Below, one piece after another: positions 20,068 through 29,213 of a DNA stretch of 64,000 bases. A model generated the notes under the pieces. The model was not told where the DNA came from, did no database searches, and saw only the letters and a program-made list of their open reading frames with translations. Origin of the DNA: Artemisia argyi (Eukaryota; Streptophyta; Magnoliopsida; Asterales; Asteraceae). The stretch covers positions 62,001 through 126,000 of the forward strand of contig JARVZY010002412.1 in NCBI GenBank assembly GCA_030686995.1. Direction: 5' to 3'. Positions within the stretch are counted from its first letter, which is position 1, and each line of letters opens with the position of its first letter. Both the position numbers and the translations under genes were made by a program.

Positions 20068-21835
20068 TAGCGGATGCACCCGACATATGACCGGCAATCT
20101 CAAACTGTTGAAAAACTTTGTCTCAAAGTTCATTGGTATTGTCAGATTCGGGAATGATCATTACGCTCTAATCATGGGATATGGTGACTATGTAAGTGGG
20201 AACATCGAAATAAGCCGTGTTTATTATGTGGAAGGCCTTGGACACAACCTTTTCTCTGTTGGTCAATTCTGTGATGGGGATCTAGAAGTTGCATTTCGTG
20301 AGAAAACTTGCTTTGTTCGTGACTTACAAGGAAACGATCTAATGTCTGGCTCACGCGGCTCCAATCTTTATACAATATCAATGTCAGATATGATCGCAAC
20401 ATCTCCGATATGTCTTCTCTCCAAAGCTGAATCGACTAAATCTTGGTTATGGCACAAACGTCTTTCACACTTGAATTTCAGAACTATGACTGACCTTGCT
20501 CGGTACAAACTTGTTGATGGATTTCCGAGATTCCGTTTCACCAAAGATCACTTATGTCCAGCCTGTGAACAAGGAAAAAGTACTCGTGCTCATTTTCCTT
20601 CTAAACTTGAGCAAAGTACGAATCATGTTTTACAAATGCTTCATATGGATTTGTGTGGACCGATGCATGTTCAAAGTATCAACGGTAAACGCTACATACT
20701 AGTAATTGTAGATGACTTCTCCAGATGGACTTGGGTTTATTTCTTACGAAGTAAAGATCAGGCTCCTTCAATGATCATCACCTTTCTCACTAAAATTCAA
20801 GTTCAGTTACGCAACACGGTATGAATAGTCAGAACTGACAATGGAACTGAATTCAAGAATCAGACACTTCGGTCTTATTATGAGAAAGTGGGAATTGAAC
20901 ATCAAACATCTATTCCTAGAAGCCCATAACAGAATGGAGTTGTTGAAAGACGCAACAGGACGTTAGTGGAAGCTGCTAGAACTATGTTGATTAATGCTCA
21001 ATTACCAGATTACTTGTGGGCAGAAGCTGTTTCAACCGCATGTTATACTCAAAACCGTTGCATAATCACAAAACGCCATCGCAAAACACCATATCAAACT
21101 GTTCACAAAAGAAAACCGAACATCGATTACTTTCATGTATTTGGAGCACTTTGTTATCCGAAAAATGATCGTGATGATTTAGGTAAACTTAAAGCAAAGG
21201 CTGACATTGGAGTGTTCGTTGGATACTGTGAAAATTCCAAAGGTTTTCAGATAAGGAATCGTCGTACAAGAGAAATTCAAGAAACCATTCACGCTAATTT
21301 TGATGAACTCACACAAATGGCTTCGGAACAACTCAGTTTCGGACCCGAGCTTAATGTAATGGCTTCTGAGCACAACAGCTTAGGACCCGCATCCAACCGT
21401 CTAAACTTTCCGAAATCTTTGGCTGAACCATTGTCTCTCTCCCGTAGAGAAGTAGAAACCTCGTTTGCTCCATTGTTTGATGATACGATTGAAAACCGTC
21501 CTTCTGAGGCCTCACCAATTTCCGCTGCACATCTTGATCATAATCAAGTACCTGACACACCTCAACAAACAACAACAACTGTTGATAAAGACGGTCCTCC
21601 AATTGCATCTCCAACACCAGTAGGACAAACCGCTTCCAACTCCAGACAATCAGCTGAAGATCCATTACAACAATCAGTACCACAACCTGCAGATTATGAT
21701 GGAAATGCTTTCTCCAATCCATTTGCAACGACTCCAACCGTTCCTGATATAATAGAGTCGTCTTCTCGCAATTTGGATCCGCCTAATATGCATACGTTCT
21801 ATCAACATCACCCTTCGACACATCATTGGAATTAA
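20030..21835 (+). pseudogene. copia protease and integrase, interrupted
   Basis: This frame is offset from gag and begins inside its end. The protease signature WIVDSGCTRHMTG is at about 20057-20095. The GAG-pre-integrase zinc finger has HKRLSHLN and CPACEQGK. The integrase core has HMDLCGP near 20643 (first catalytic Asp), RTDNGTEF near 20836 (second Asp) and NGVVERRN near 20933 (Glu). Two stops fall inside the core: TGA 20822-20824 and TAA 20927-20929. The frame then runs open through the integrase C-terminus (GVFVGYCENSKGF) and a Ser/Pro/Thr-rich linker to a stop at 21835. The frame change from gag could be an indel or a frameshift site; the gag frame ends only a few bases after protease becomes readable. 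Confidence 0.85.
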
Positions 21836-21837
21836 AT

Positions 21838-22309
21838 GGATTTGAAAAAACAAGCTGGACGCAGAAGGCACAGTGATTCGCAACAAATCTTGTTTAGTTA
21901 CAAAGGGATACAGTCAATGAAGCAGGATTGTACATCACTGTCATCAACAAAAGCTTAGTATGTAGCCATGTCTGCTTTCTATGCTCACGTCATTTGGATG
22001 AGAACTTAGCTCACGGACTACGGCTATGTATTTGACTAAATCTCAATGTACTGCGACTCAAAGTGTGCTTTTGCAATCTCGTGCAACACCATTCATCATT
22101 CCAAGGCCATACAAATTGCTCTCCGCTACCATTTCATAAAGGAGCATGTTGAGAAGGGTACAATTGAATTAGAGTTTGTGGTAACTGAATACCAATTGGC
22201 GAACTTGTTTACAAAGACATTACCTCCATCAAGGTTTGTTGATTTTGTTCACCATATTGGTATGCGATGTTTGACTCCATATGATTTGCAAAACTTTCTT
22301 AAAAACTAA
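21838..22309 (+). pseudogene. copia RT stub fused to RNase H remnant
   Basis: A short RT start (CLVTKGYSQ, near 21890-21918) is followed at once by the RNase H segment that begins CTSLSSTKA (near 21929). The catalytic palm of RT with its YVDD-type active site is absent, so roughly 1.5-2 kb appears deleted at about 21918-21922. RNase H is recognisable (MYCDSKCAFAIS, HHSKAIQIALRYHFIKEHV, LANLFTKTLP), but stops interrupt it near 21957, 22008 and 22037. The final open stretch ends at 22309. Confidence 0.8.
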
Positions 22310-25300
22310 GAGAGTCAAACATCAAAAAAAAAATTTGTAAATATTCTATCATAAAGTAAATACAAAAAACTGCAAAAAGAATCTTCTTTCTCTGTGTACA
22401 AACTTCTAATCTTCAAAACTATGTTCCTACATTAAAACATATTTTGCTTTACATTGTCAAAATGGAACATGTTTTGAGGGGGAGAAAATTTTTCACAATA
22501 TCATGAAGTTTGCACACCTAATCATTATTCTTCAAGGATAAAATGTTTCTTCATCATTCGGATTAAAAACTCATTTTCAAAAGGTTCTAGGATCTCTCGA
22601 ATTAAAATGTGCAAAAATGTTTCACAAAATAAATGCTAATTCGAGGGGGAAAAAAGAAATTTTTCGGCAAGGATTCCAATTTAACCATGTTTAGACTTCA
22701 AATGAAAAAGTAGTTAACCTTTAATGAGTAAAGTTCACAAAAGTCTTAAACTCAGGTAAAAGAACCTTGCATGGAAAACAAAACAGGCTCTAATCAATGT
22801 TTTCACAAATGTTCTCAAAAGTTTCACACATAATCAGACTAACAATTTTTTATCCTCGAATGTTCCCGATTGTGAGTTTCTAATTTCTTCATGGTTGTTG
22901 TCTAATCGTTCCCTAAATGTTTCAAGTGTTTTCAGCAGTCAAAAAGGCATAATCAGAAACTAGGGTTATCAATCAGGGCTTTCATTTTTTTTTTATGTGT
23001 TTAGTCTAATTAACTAGTTTATATAGCTTTAGAGAACACTAAAGAATGCTCGATTGGTGTACTTGCTCGATTAGGAACAACATAGGATTAGAATCATGTG
23101 ATTTAGGGTTTAAGATGTCGATGTCTTTGCTGATATTACTAGGACGTTTGTTTGTTTAATATTCAGGCATTCTGATGCTAACAAGTGTGCATAGACTCAA
23201 ATCATAACCCCAAACCATGACAATAATTGGTAAATCTCGAGTGAAAGAATGAATTAATCTGTGATTGTGTGTGTCAATTTGAGAATTCTGAGCACTTAGG
23301 TAGATTTAGAATGAGTTTCTTGATTCATCTGTATACTTGTTTGTGCCTGATGCATTTTCTCTGTGTGCAAATACATGTCATCCCATTGAAAGTCAAAATT
23401 TCAACATTCGACAAAATGTTTCTTATGGAACATATTTTGAGGTCAAAGGGCAAAATGTGTTTAAAGGCTAAACTGGTAAATGGATTCAAAATGGTGAGAA
23501 ACAAATTTTTCCAAACTCTACACTCTTGTCTTACACCGGTAAAGCAAGTGTGGAGACCAAAGCAAAGTTGTTCTAAATTTTTCAAATTTTCATAATCTGG
23601 AATGCTTTGGCTACGATTAAAGAATGACTCTGATTTGGGCATCCCAAATACCTGAAGTTTTCCATCCATCACAAAAACAAATCTTCAAAAAGAACCCATG
23701 AGGTTCAACTTTAGATGGAAATCTTTTTCAGTTTTTAAAACTCAAAAGAGAGACTCCGGGTCTCAAACAACTTTTAAACAGTAAAAGAGTTTTTGAATTT
23801 CAAGTATTCTTTGTTGTATAATACTTGATTGTGTTTTCTAAAACCTTGAGCAGAGTCGTCTCACGAATTTTCAAAAAGTATTTTATAATACGATTCAAAA
23901 TTCTGCTCAAGAAGACTTTCTCTCGAATAACATTCATTATTTGAGGGGGAGTAGTTTGTTTAAAGAAAACTAATTTTGTATTAAAACAACGACTTGTGCA
24001 CTCATTTCAGTGTACAATTTGGTTTTCAAAGTAAGGAAAGTGCCTTGCTAAACCATTTCTTAAAAACAAAACGTGCACTTTTCCTTGAAAACAAGAAGTT
24101 CTCATGCAAAGCTTATCTTAAACTCTCTTAATATTGAGCAAAATTTATTCAAAATTTTTTCAAAAGGTTTTTCAAAACTTTTCAAAATTTTGCTCAAGAT
24201 TTTTTAAATCTTTACTCCCCAATTCGATCCACAGTTTAAAAAAAAATGTCAAAACACATGCTCGTTTTGAGGGGGAGTATTTTGAAATCAAAATGCTTTG
24301 TCAAAATCATGTTTTTTATGGTTTGTGCACACATAACAGTGTACAACCCGTGCTTGTAATTAAAGGACCCTGAGGTACGCTTCAGTGCCTCAATCCTTAG
24401 ATAAGGAGCGAAGGCTTCTTACTTTTGAGTAGAATTAATCAAACTTTTTCTGATTTTCATAATTCTGCTTAAAAGGCAAGTATTTCACCTCAATGAGTAT
24501 TCACTTGTTGAGGGGGAGCACATGGAAAACTCATCGTTCTCAAAAAAAATCAAAAGTTCTTGTTGATATCTCCCCATAAGACTCAAAAAGCATATTTTAA
24601 TCAAAAGTTTATCAAAAACAACATCTCATATGCTATTTTTGAGGGGGAGAAAAGTGAAAATGATTAAAATATGAAAGTTAAATGTTGCTTAAAAGTCAAA
24701 TCTCATGCGAGCTAAACTCAGATTCACCCAGGAATTGACGAAACATAAAAGTTAGTAAATTCGAAAAGACTTTTCCTCGACGGGTAATAACATCAAGTTA
24801 GTTACCAGAGCTAGTTGTCACCTAAAAGCTGACAATGGAACTCTTTAACTAGCCACGTAAGCGTGTCTCGAAAAAGGATTTGTCTTAGTAGAAATGTACC
24901 GTTTCGAGAAACTTTCTGTGGACTTGACCAGGCCGGGTAATAACTTCAAGCTAGTCTGACTAGTGATGTAAGCGTGTCTCGAATCGGTCTTGTTCACCGA
25001 AAGTGGATCAATTCAAAAAGTGCTTGTTCCTCCCGCATGTGCAAATTTATTTAAACACTTAAGAGCACATGTGAAGGGGGAGCCCTTCTTAAGAAAACAC
25101 AAAACTCTCAAAGTGTTAAACAAAATGTTTGATAATCACAAACACTTTGAGAGATTTTCAATCAAAGGTTTCTTGGCTATTGTCGGATAATCATGGAATC
25201 ATAAGGTGATTAAGATAGGAAATTCAGTCCTATGATCCGCCAGAGCCGGAGGGATCTACCCAAGGACATCTCCCATAGTTAGAATTAGAAGTCCTTAGGT

Positions 25301-26550
25301 GTGATACGAAAAAAGGAGAAAAGAATGAAAGGGAAAGAAGGAGTTGAAGAATTAAAAAGAAAAGTAAAGAAAAGGGTGAAAAGAAATAGCTCTCCTTATG
25401 ATTCAACCTTAGGGCAGACACCGGGTTCAACACGTATGCTACTGGTTGTTGCAATAGTCAACACCGGTATTGAAGATTAAGTCGTCATGGACCCAGTGAC
25501 GCAATGCACTAAACCTTCTCAACCACTCAAGTTCTCTTAAAAGAGCTTGTTTCATTCTCACGGAGAACTTGTGTAATCTATCGACCTATCTCTTAGAGAA
25601 GGTTGATATTGAAGAAGGAGACCCCTCCCTAGTCTCCGCATAGGAAACCTAAGTGTGCACTTATAGAGTCTAGAGCCTCGAGATACATCAAAGATCTCTT
25701 AGGAACACTTAGTATTTCTACAACTGGTGTTCTACATCAATGGACACCAGCTGTAAATTATCGAGTCCTTCGCAGATCTTAGCAATCTGCCGAGAACGTT
25801 TATGAGAGGATTACTTATGTATTTCTCAATGATTGAACGGAAATCCTGCCAGGGTCAACATCAAACAGCCCTGACAGCAGGTCACTTCGGTAACCCCACA
25901 AGGGTTACGCTTAGTGTTTGCGGTGGTTCCATTACGGTCTACAGTCGTGGAGTGATCCCCAGCGACTCACCCAGTCATTGAGCTACTCGGTAGGTCTCGT
26001 AAGCTCCTTCGGGAGTATCTGATATGGGAACGGCCTGGATAAGGATTAGAAGGAGTCTTCACATTATGCTGTTGATGAGCTCTAATTCCTTATCCGTAAG
26101 TACCGGTTGTTTTATTGCTAACTGTTTACTCGCAGGTACCTCACTTCCATGATGGTAGATTCCAACATGCTCATACATACATCTTGAAGCAAAAGATAGC
26201 TCCCCCAAAGATCTTAACAACACAAATTTCCAAGAAAGATTCTACGACAATAAGAAGAATCTACAAAGTATAAAGACAAAGATCTCAATGTATCAAAAGG
26301 AACTTCTTGCACGTGAAAAGTCTAAATCCAAAGATGCATGAGTATGTTGGAATGGCGGACAACCACCACAGACGCAGGAGTGACGAACGGCAGATTACTT
26401 CATAACACAATCACTACATCATCACCAAAGAACAAAGACAGAGAGCAAAGTATATTCATTATCACTCAACCATTTTTGAAGACGTCTAGAGTTTTACTTG
26501 TCACAAGTCAACGACAAAGATGAAGACGTCAAGCAACCGTGATGACCGAC
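22310..26550 (+). other. Long structured 3' non-coding region of the copia element
   Basis: The 4.2 kb between RNase H and the PPT has no supported ORF. It carries seven TTTGAGGGGGAG-type purine tracts (22472, 22642, 23941, 24265, 24508, 24636 and 25071) and many perfect hairpins. Examples are 25617-25637, 25724-25750, 25890-25908 and a UUCG-capped stem at 26004-26015. It also holds two double-hairpin modules near 23996-24081 and 24325-24413. Two segments near 24780-24880 and 24930-24990 repeat the phrases GGGTAATAAC and GTAAGCGTGTCTCGAA. Confidence 0.7.
23996..24081 (+). ncRNA. Predicted double hairpin with loop pseudoknot, copia module A
   Basis: Hairpin 1: GTGCACT (23996-24002) with AGTGTAC (24009-24015). 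Hairpin 2: AGTAAGG (24030-24036) with CCTTGCT (24043-24049), loop AAAGTG. The loop is fully complementary to CACTTT at 24076-24081. A second module at 24325-24413 has a 6-bp hairpin 1 (GTGCAC/GTGTAC), an 8-bp hairpin 2 (24371-24392) and only a 4-bp loop contact (CTTC/GAAG). This is a structural RNA prediction read by eye, not a known family. Confidence 0.45.
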
Positions 26551-26564
26551 CCTTAGGGGGAGAT
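26551..26564 (+). other. Polypurine tract of the copia element
   Basis: CCTTAGGGGGAGAT directly precedes the 3' LTR start TGTTGG, the usual plus-strand primer context of plant copia elements. Confidence 0.85.
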
Positions 26565-26908
26565 TGTTGGAACCATACTTTTGTATTTAGTCAAGTCTCG
26601 GTCATTACATTTTGTAATAGGTTGCTTTAGTATTTATTTCATTAAGTTTTATGTTACAAGGCTTATGTGTAAAAGCCCTATGGGCTTAAAGCCCACGAAA
26701 TGAAAGGATAAGGGAGGAAGGGAGTGTTGCCCTAACTCCTCCCTTATAAATAGTAAGCTCATGTAAACATTTAACTTGTTGGTTATTTGATTATCTTAAG
26801 GAAACTCTTGCACTCTCACCTTTCATATTGTCTCATAATCAACCAATCTCATTTCTCATCTTATTTCTTTCTTAATCATACTTGTGTTTACAAAATGGTG
26901 ACCTAACA
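26565..26908 (+). repeat. 3' LTR of the copia element
   Basis: 344 bp, identical by eye to 14343-14686. Confidence 0.96.
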
Positions 26909-26913
26909 GTAAC
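26909..26913. repeat. Target site duplication GTAAC, right copy
   Basis: Matches 14338-14342 exactly. Confidence 0.93.
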
Positions 26914-27894
26914 AATTACGACTACTCGTTTCAAGACCCACCTCCACAGTACCAAATTACCCAAGCAACTCCTCAATTCCCGCAAGACCTTTGTGATGAG
27001 GTTCTTGAGGCATTTAAAAAATTTAAGGAGGGGTTGGCTACTACATCGTTTCAATATTCTCGTCAAAAATTCGTGGCAGAATTATTTACCGAAGAACGAG
27101 AAGCTAGAAACGAAAAGAGCATGGAAGAATTACTTGCTGAGCAAAGAGCGGCTAAAATACATGCCAATCTTCGCTATGCTGCTCTTTATGATGACGATGA
27201 TGACAGTGATGATGATGAAGATAACATTGTTATTATTCAAAAAGATTCATCAGATTCATCAGTTGTGATTCCTTCCATGGATATACAGGGAGAAAAGAAT
27301 ATAACTGAATCACTAGAAGAAGATCAAATGGAACTCATACAATCCATGAATGCTAGTCCTTCTCCTCTCCCTCAGTCAACTGCTATCACACCCGAGGTTC
27401 CCACTCACTCTTTGATCATGGGGGATGAGCATCTTAGCACTGTTCCTGATAAGGAATCGGACGAATTCATAAAGTCTAGTGTTGAGATCCTTGTCCCAAT
27501 CCCAGGAGAGTCACAGGGAACTCTTGAGCATTTGTGTGATATTCCTTCCCCTATTGAGTGTTCAAACGATCATTTTGAGACTTTCTCAGATTTTAATGAT
27601 GATTGTACATCTCATGGAGACATTGAGTATATCGAGGCATCACTCCCTCAGTCTGATGTTGATCATCTTCTTGAGGAGTTCGCTGATGAACTTACTCACA
27701 TCAATCCACTTTCATTGGAAATTGATGATGGTCTCCTCGATTTCCAAGCCGATCTGGGAGAAATTGAAAGTCTCCTATATCATGATCCGTCACTCACTTC
27801 TGATCCCAGCAGTCCAATAGAGAATTTTAATCTCTTTGTTCCCGAAACATTCAATACGACTCTCACCAATCCTCTATTTGAATTCGAATCTTAA
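26914..27894 (+). CDS. Novel ORF of the 31-kb element, part 3 (acidic C-terminal part)
   Basis: The frame continues from 14342 without shift and ends with TAA at 27892-27894, making the undisturbed ORF about 625 codons. A Lys/Glu/Arg-rich helix (EEREARNEKSMEELLAEQRAA) is followed by an acidic run (DDDDDSDDDEDN, about 27190-27225). Then comes a long Asp/Glu/Ser-rich, proline-punctuated region including MGDEHLSTVPDKESDEF. No catalytic motif is visible. The composition suggests a soluble, largely disordered protein with a coiled-coil segment. Together with the Cys cluster and knuckles of part 2 it could bind the element RNA and recruit helper particle proteins, which is speculation. Confidence 0.72.
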   Translation, partial: NYDYSFQDPPPQYQITQATPQFPQDLCDEVLEAFKKFKEGLATTSFQYSRQKFVAELFTEEREARNEKSMEELLAEQRAAKIHANLRYAALYDDDDDSDDDEDNIVIIQKDSSDSSVVIPSMDIQGEKNITESLEEDQMELIQSMNASPSPLPQSTAITPEVPTHSLIMGDEHLSTVPDKESDEFIKSSVEILVPIPGESQGTLEHLCDIPSPIECSNDHFETFSDFNDDCTSHGDIEYIEASLPQSDVDHLLEEFADELTHINPLSLEIDDGLLDFQADLGEIESLLYHDPSLTSDPSSPIENFNLFVPETFNTTLTNPLFEFES

Positions 27895-27900
27895 TTCACT

Positions 27901-28425
27901 ATGATTTCTAACAATCCAATCTTTGACGAGGATTGTGATGAGTCCACAATGGAACATGAGTTCACAAATTCACATCTTGTGAATAATTCTCTTCATGAGG
28001 AGTTCTCCGGTGAACTCACTCATCATGTCATGACTCCTCCGGAGTTTGATAGCCCGAGGGGAGATGCTCTCAATTATGAGAATTTGCAAATTCCCACCCA
28101 CCCTCCCGGGTTGTTTACGAGCTTACCCTTTGAAATCCAAACTCAGGCTACGGAGCCTGCTCTCGAGGAAGAAAATCAAATCATGATTTTCATCATGGTT
28201 TTCTTCCTTTTCTTCACCTATAAGGTGACTTCTTCTCTTCTTCACTCCTTCGGGAATGAAGACACTATATTTGATCCCGGCATTTTCATGTATCATTATC
28301 TTGAGCCGGATACTTATCTCATCGATGTGGAACTTTCACGTGCTTCATATGTTTGTCCAAACATTTTGAATGAAAGTCCGATTGAGATTGTTTCTTCCAC
28401 ATCATGCTTCCCCAAGGACAAATGA
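27901..28425 (+). CDS. Second ORF of the 31-kb element, with hydrophobic segment
   Basis: ATG at 27901 lies two codons after the TAA of the preceding ORF and in the same frame, so a single stop separates them. The 174-codon protein is acidic at its N-terminus. Near residues 97-116 it has a strongly hydrophobic stretch (IMIFIMVFFLFFTYKV) that could span a membrane, then a 60-residue tail (SFGNEDTIFDPGIF...). It could be made by stop-codon readthrough as an extension, or by reinitiation, or be the true C-terminus cut off by a recent stop. A transmembrane segment near the C-terminus invites comparison with env-like ORFs, but no signal peptide or glycoprotein features are visible. Confidence 0.6.
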   Translation: MISNNPIFDEDCDESTMEHEFTNSHLVNNSLHEEFSGELTHHVMTPPEFDSPRGDALNYENLQIPTHPPGLFTSLPFEIQTQATEPALEEENQIMIFIMVFFLFFTYKVTSSLLHSFGNEDTIFDPGIFMYHYLEPDTYLIDVELSRASYVCPNILNESPIEIVSSTSCFPKDK

Positions 28426-28430
28426 ATTCG

Positions 28431-28510
28431 CGGTCGAGTCAAGCTAGCGACTCGGTAAACAAAAACAGTAGCATGCTTATAGGGTTTTCACCCTAAGTGT
28501 GGGGGAGTCC
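28431..28510 (+). other. Post-stop hairpins and first PPT-like tract of the 31-kb element
   Basis: Just after the stop a hairpin CGAGTC...GACTCG (about 28434-28453) is followed by an A-rich spacer, GCATGCTT, a second hairpin AGGGT-TTTC-ACCCT and CTAAGTGTGGGGGAG. The Athila-like element has the same order after its stop (GAGTC...GACTC, A-rich, AAGCGCTT, short hairpin), although the sequences differ. Confidence 0.5.
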
Positions 28511-28618
28511 CCCATGCTATGGTTACAAATGAAGTGAAAAACAAAATGGTGTTTTCCACACTTAGCTTGTAATGTTGCCCTTTTACGTTCAAAATGTCGG
28601 CATAATAGCCGGGATTTT

Positions 28619-28655
28619 GAATATTGAGGACAATATTCATGCTAAGTGTGGGGGG
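28619..28655 (+). other. Internal hairpin plus PPT-like tract of the 31-kb element
   Basis: GAATATTG, loop AGGA, CAATATTC (28619-28638) is followed by ATGCTAAGTGTGGGGGG. It corresponds to 8905-8944 of the Athila-like element, where the stem is GAACATTG/CAATGTTC: a base pair has changed on both sides. Confidence 0.65.
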
Positions 28656-28769
28656 TATTCGCTATTCTAGCGAATTTTATCACATTTTACTATATAATAC
28701 CCCCGTTTTTGCCAAAATTTCAAAAATTTTAAAAATTTTTCACTGGTGCTTCAAAATTTTTGTGGTAAT

Positions 28770-29162
28770 CAGTCCGCCTTGTCTAAGCGACAAAAGGGAT
28801 TGGCTAGTCCAGGAGCAAACGGCTCTTTGTAAAGACATCTCAAATCCGTTTACGGCTTGCAATTTGCCCAAAATTGTATGGTTCCTCAACTCCTCAAAAA
28901 CAAATGAGTTGGCTAGCCCGCAAGATTATGGCTTGTGGTAAAGGCCGTGGAAAATCCATAATTGGTAATCAGCTCACCAAGATGTTGACTATTCCATCAA
29001 GAGCTGGCTAGTCCAGGAGCAAACGGCTCCTGGTAGAGACTAATCAAATCCGTTGACAGCTGGTGGTTTGCTCAAAATCACACGGTTATCAGGTGTACCA
29101 CAGTTCTCACACCTGGCTACTCCAGAAGTGATGGCTTTTGGTAAAGAGTTTAAAATCCATCA
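28770..29162 (+). ncRNA. Four tandem double-hairpin pseudoknot modules
   Basis: Each module has hairpin P1, linker GCTA, hairpin P2, a TAAAG-like bulge, and a pseudoknot (PK) between the P2 loop and a downstream strand. P1: 28770-28775/28797-28802, 28887-28892/28906-28911, 28970-28975/29001-29006, 29090-29096/29109-29115. P2: 28809-28815/28823-28829, 28918-28924/28932-28938, 29013-29019/29027-29033, 29122-29128/29135-29141. PK: AAACGG/CCGTTT (28817-28822/28846-28851), ATTATGG/CCATAAT (28925-28931/28956-28962), AACGG/CCGTT (29022-29026/29050-29054), TGATGG/CCATCA (29129-29134/29157-29162). P1 and PK sequences differ between most copies yet still pair; the one clear mismatch is C-U in P2 of copy 1. 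Module starts are spaced 117, 83 and 120 bases. It lies between the last ORF and the 3' LTR. The family is not one I recognise. Confidence 0.72.
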
Positions 29163-29176
29163 AGTTTTCAAAACAG

Positions 29177-29213
29177 TATTGCTAGGGACTAGCAATAGTT
29201 TAGTGTGGGGGAT
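29177..29213 (+). other. Terminal hairpin and polypurine tract of the 31-kb element
   Basis: TATTGCTAG, loop GGA, CTAGCAATA (29177-29197) is a perfect 9-bp stem. GTTTAGTGTGGGGGAT follows and abuts the 3' LTR. Confidence 0.75.

Larger units (their letters stand above)
14343..26908 (+). mobile_element. 12.6-kb Ty1/copia retrotransposon, recent, RT-deleted
   Basis: The element is bounded by 344-bp LTRs (TGTTGGAACC...GACCTAACA) that read as identical, and the TSD GTAAC. In order it has: PBS (14689), an 0.8-kb leader with a TTACGCGTAA array, a gag ORF with a very long coiled-coil extension (15577-20067), protease and integrase in a second frame (about 20030-21835), a stub of reverse transcriptase joined to RNase H (21838-22309), and 4.2 kb of structured non-coding sequence before the PPT. 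The protease-integrase-RT-RNase H order defines copia. Twice the size of a typical copia element, it owes its length to the coiled-coil part and the long 3' region. It cannot have copied itself in its present form. Confidence 0.95.

Noticed and set aside
28770..29162. Hammerhead ribozymes (retrozyme type)
   Set aside because: No CTGATGA...GAAA core lies in the modules, and the loop-to-downstream pairing is a different topology.
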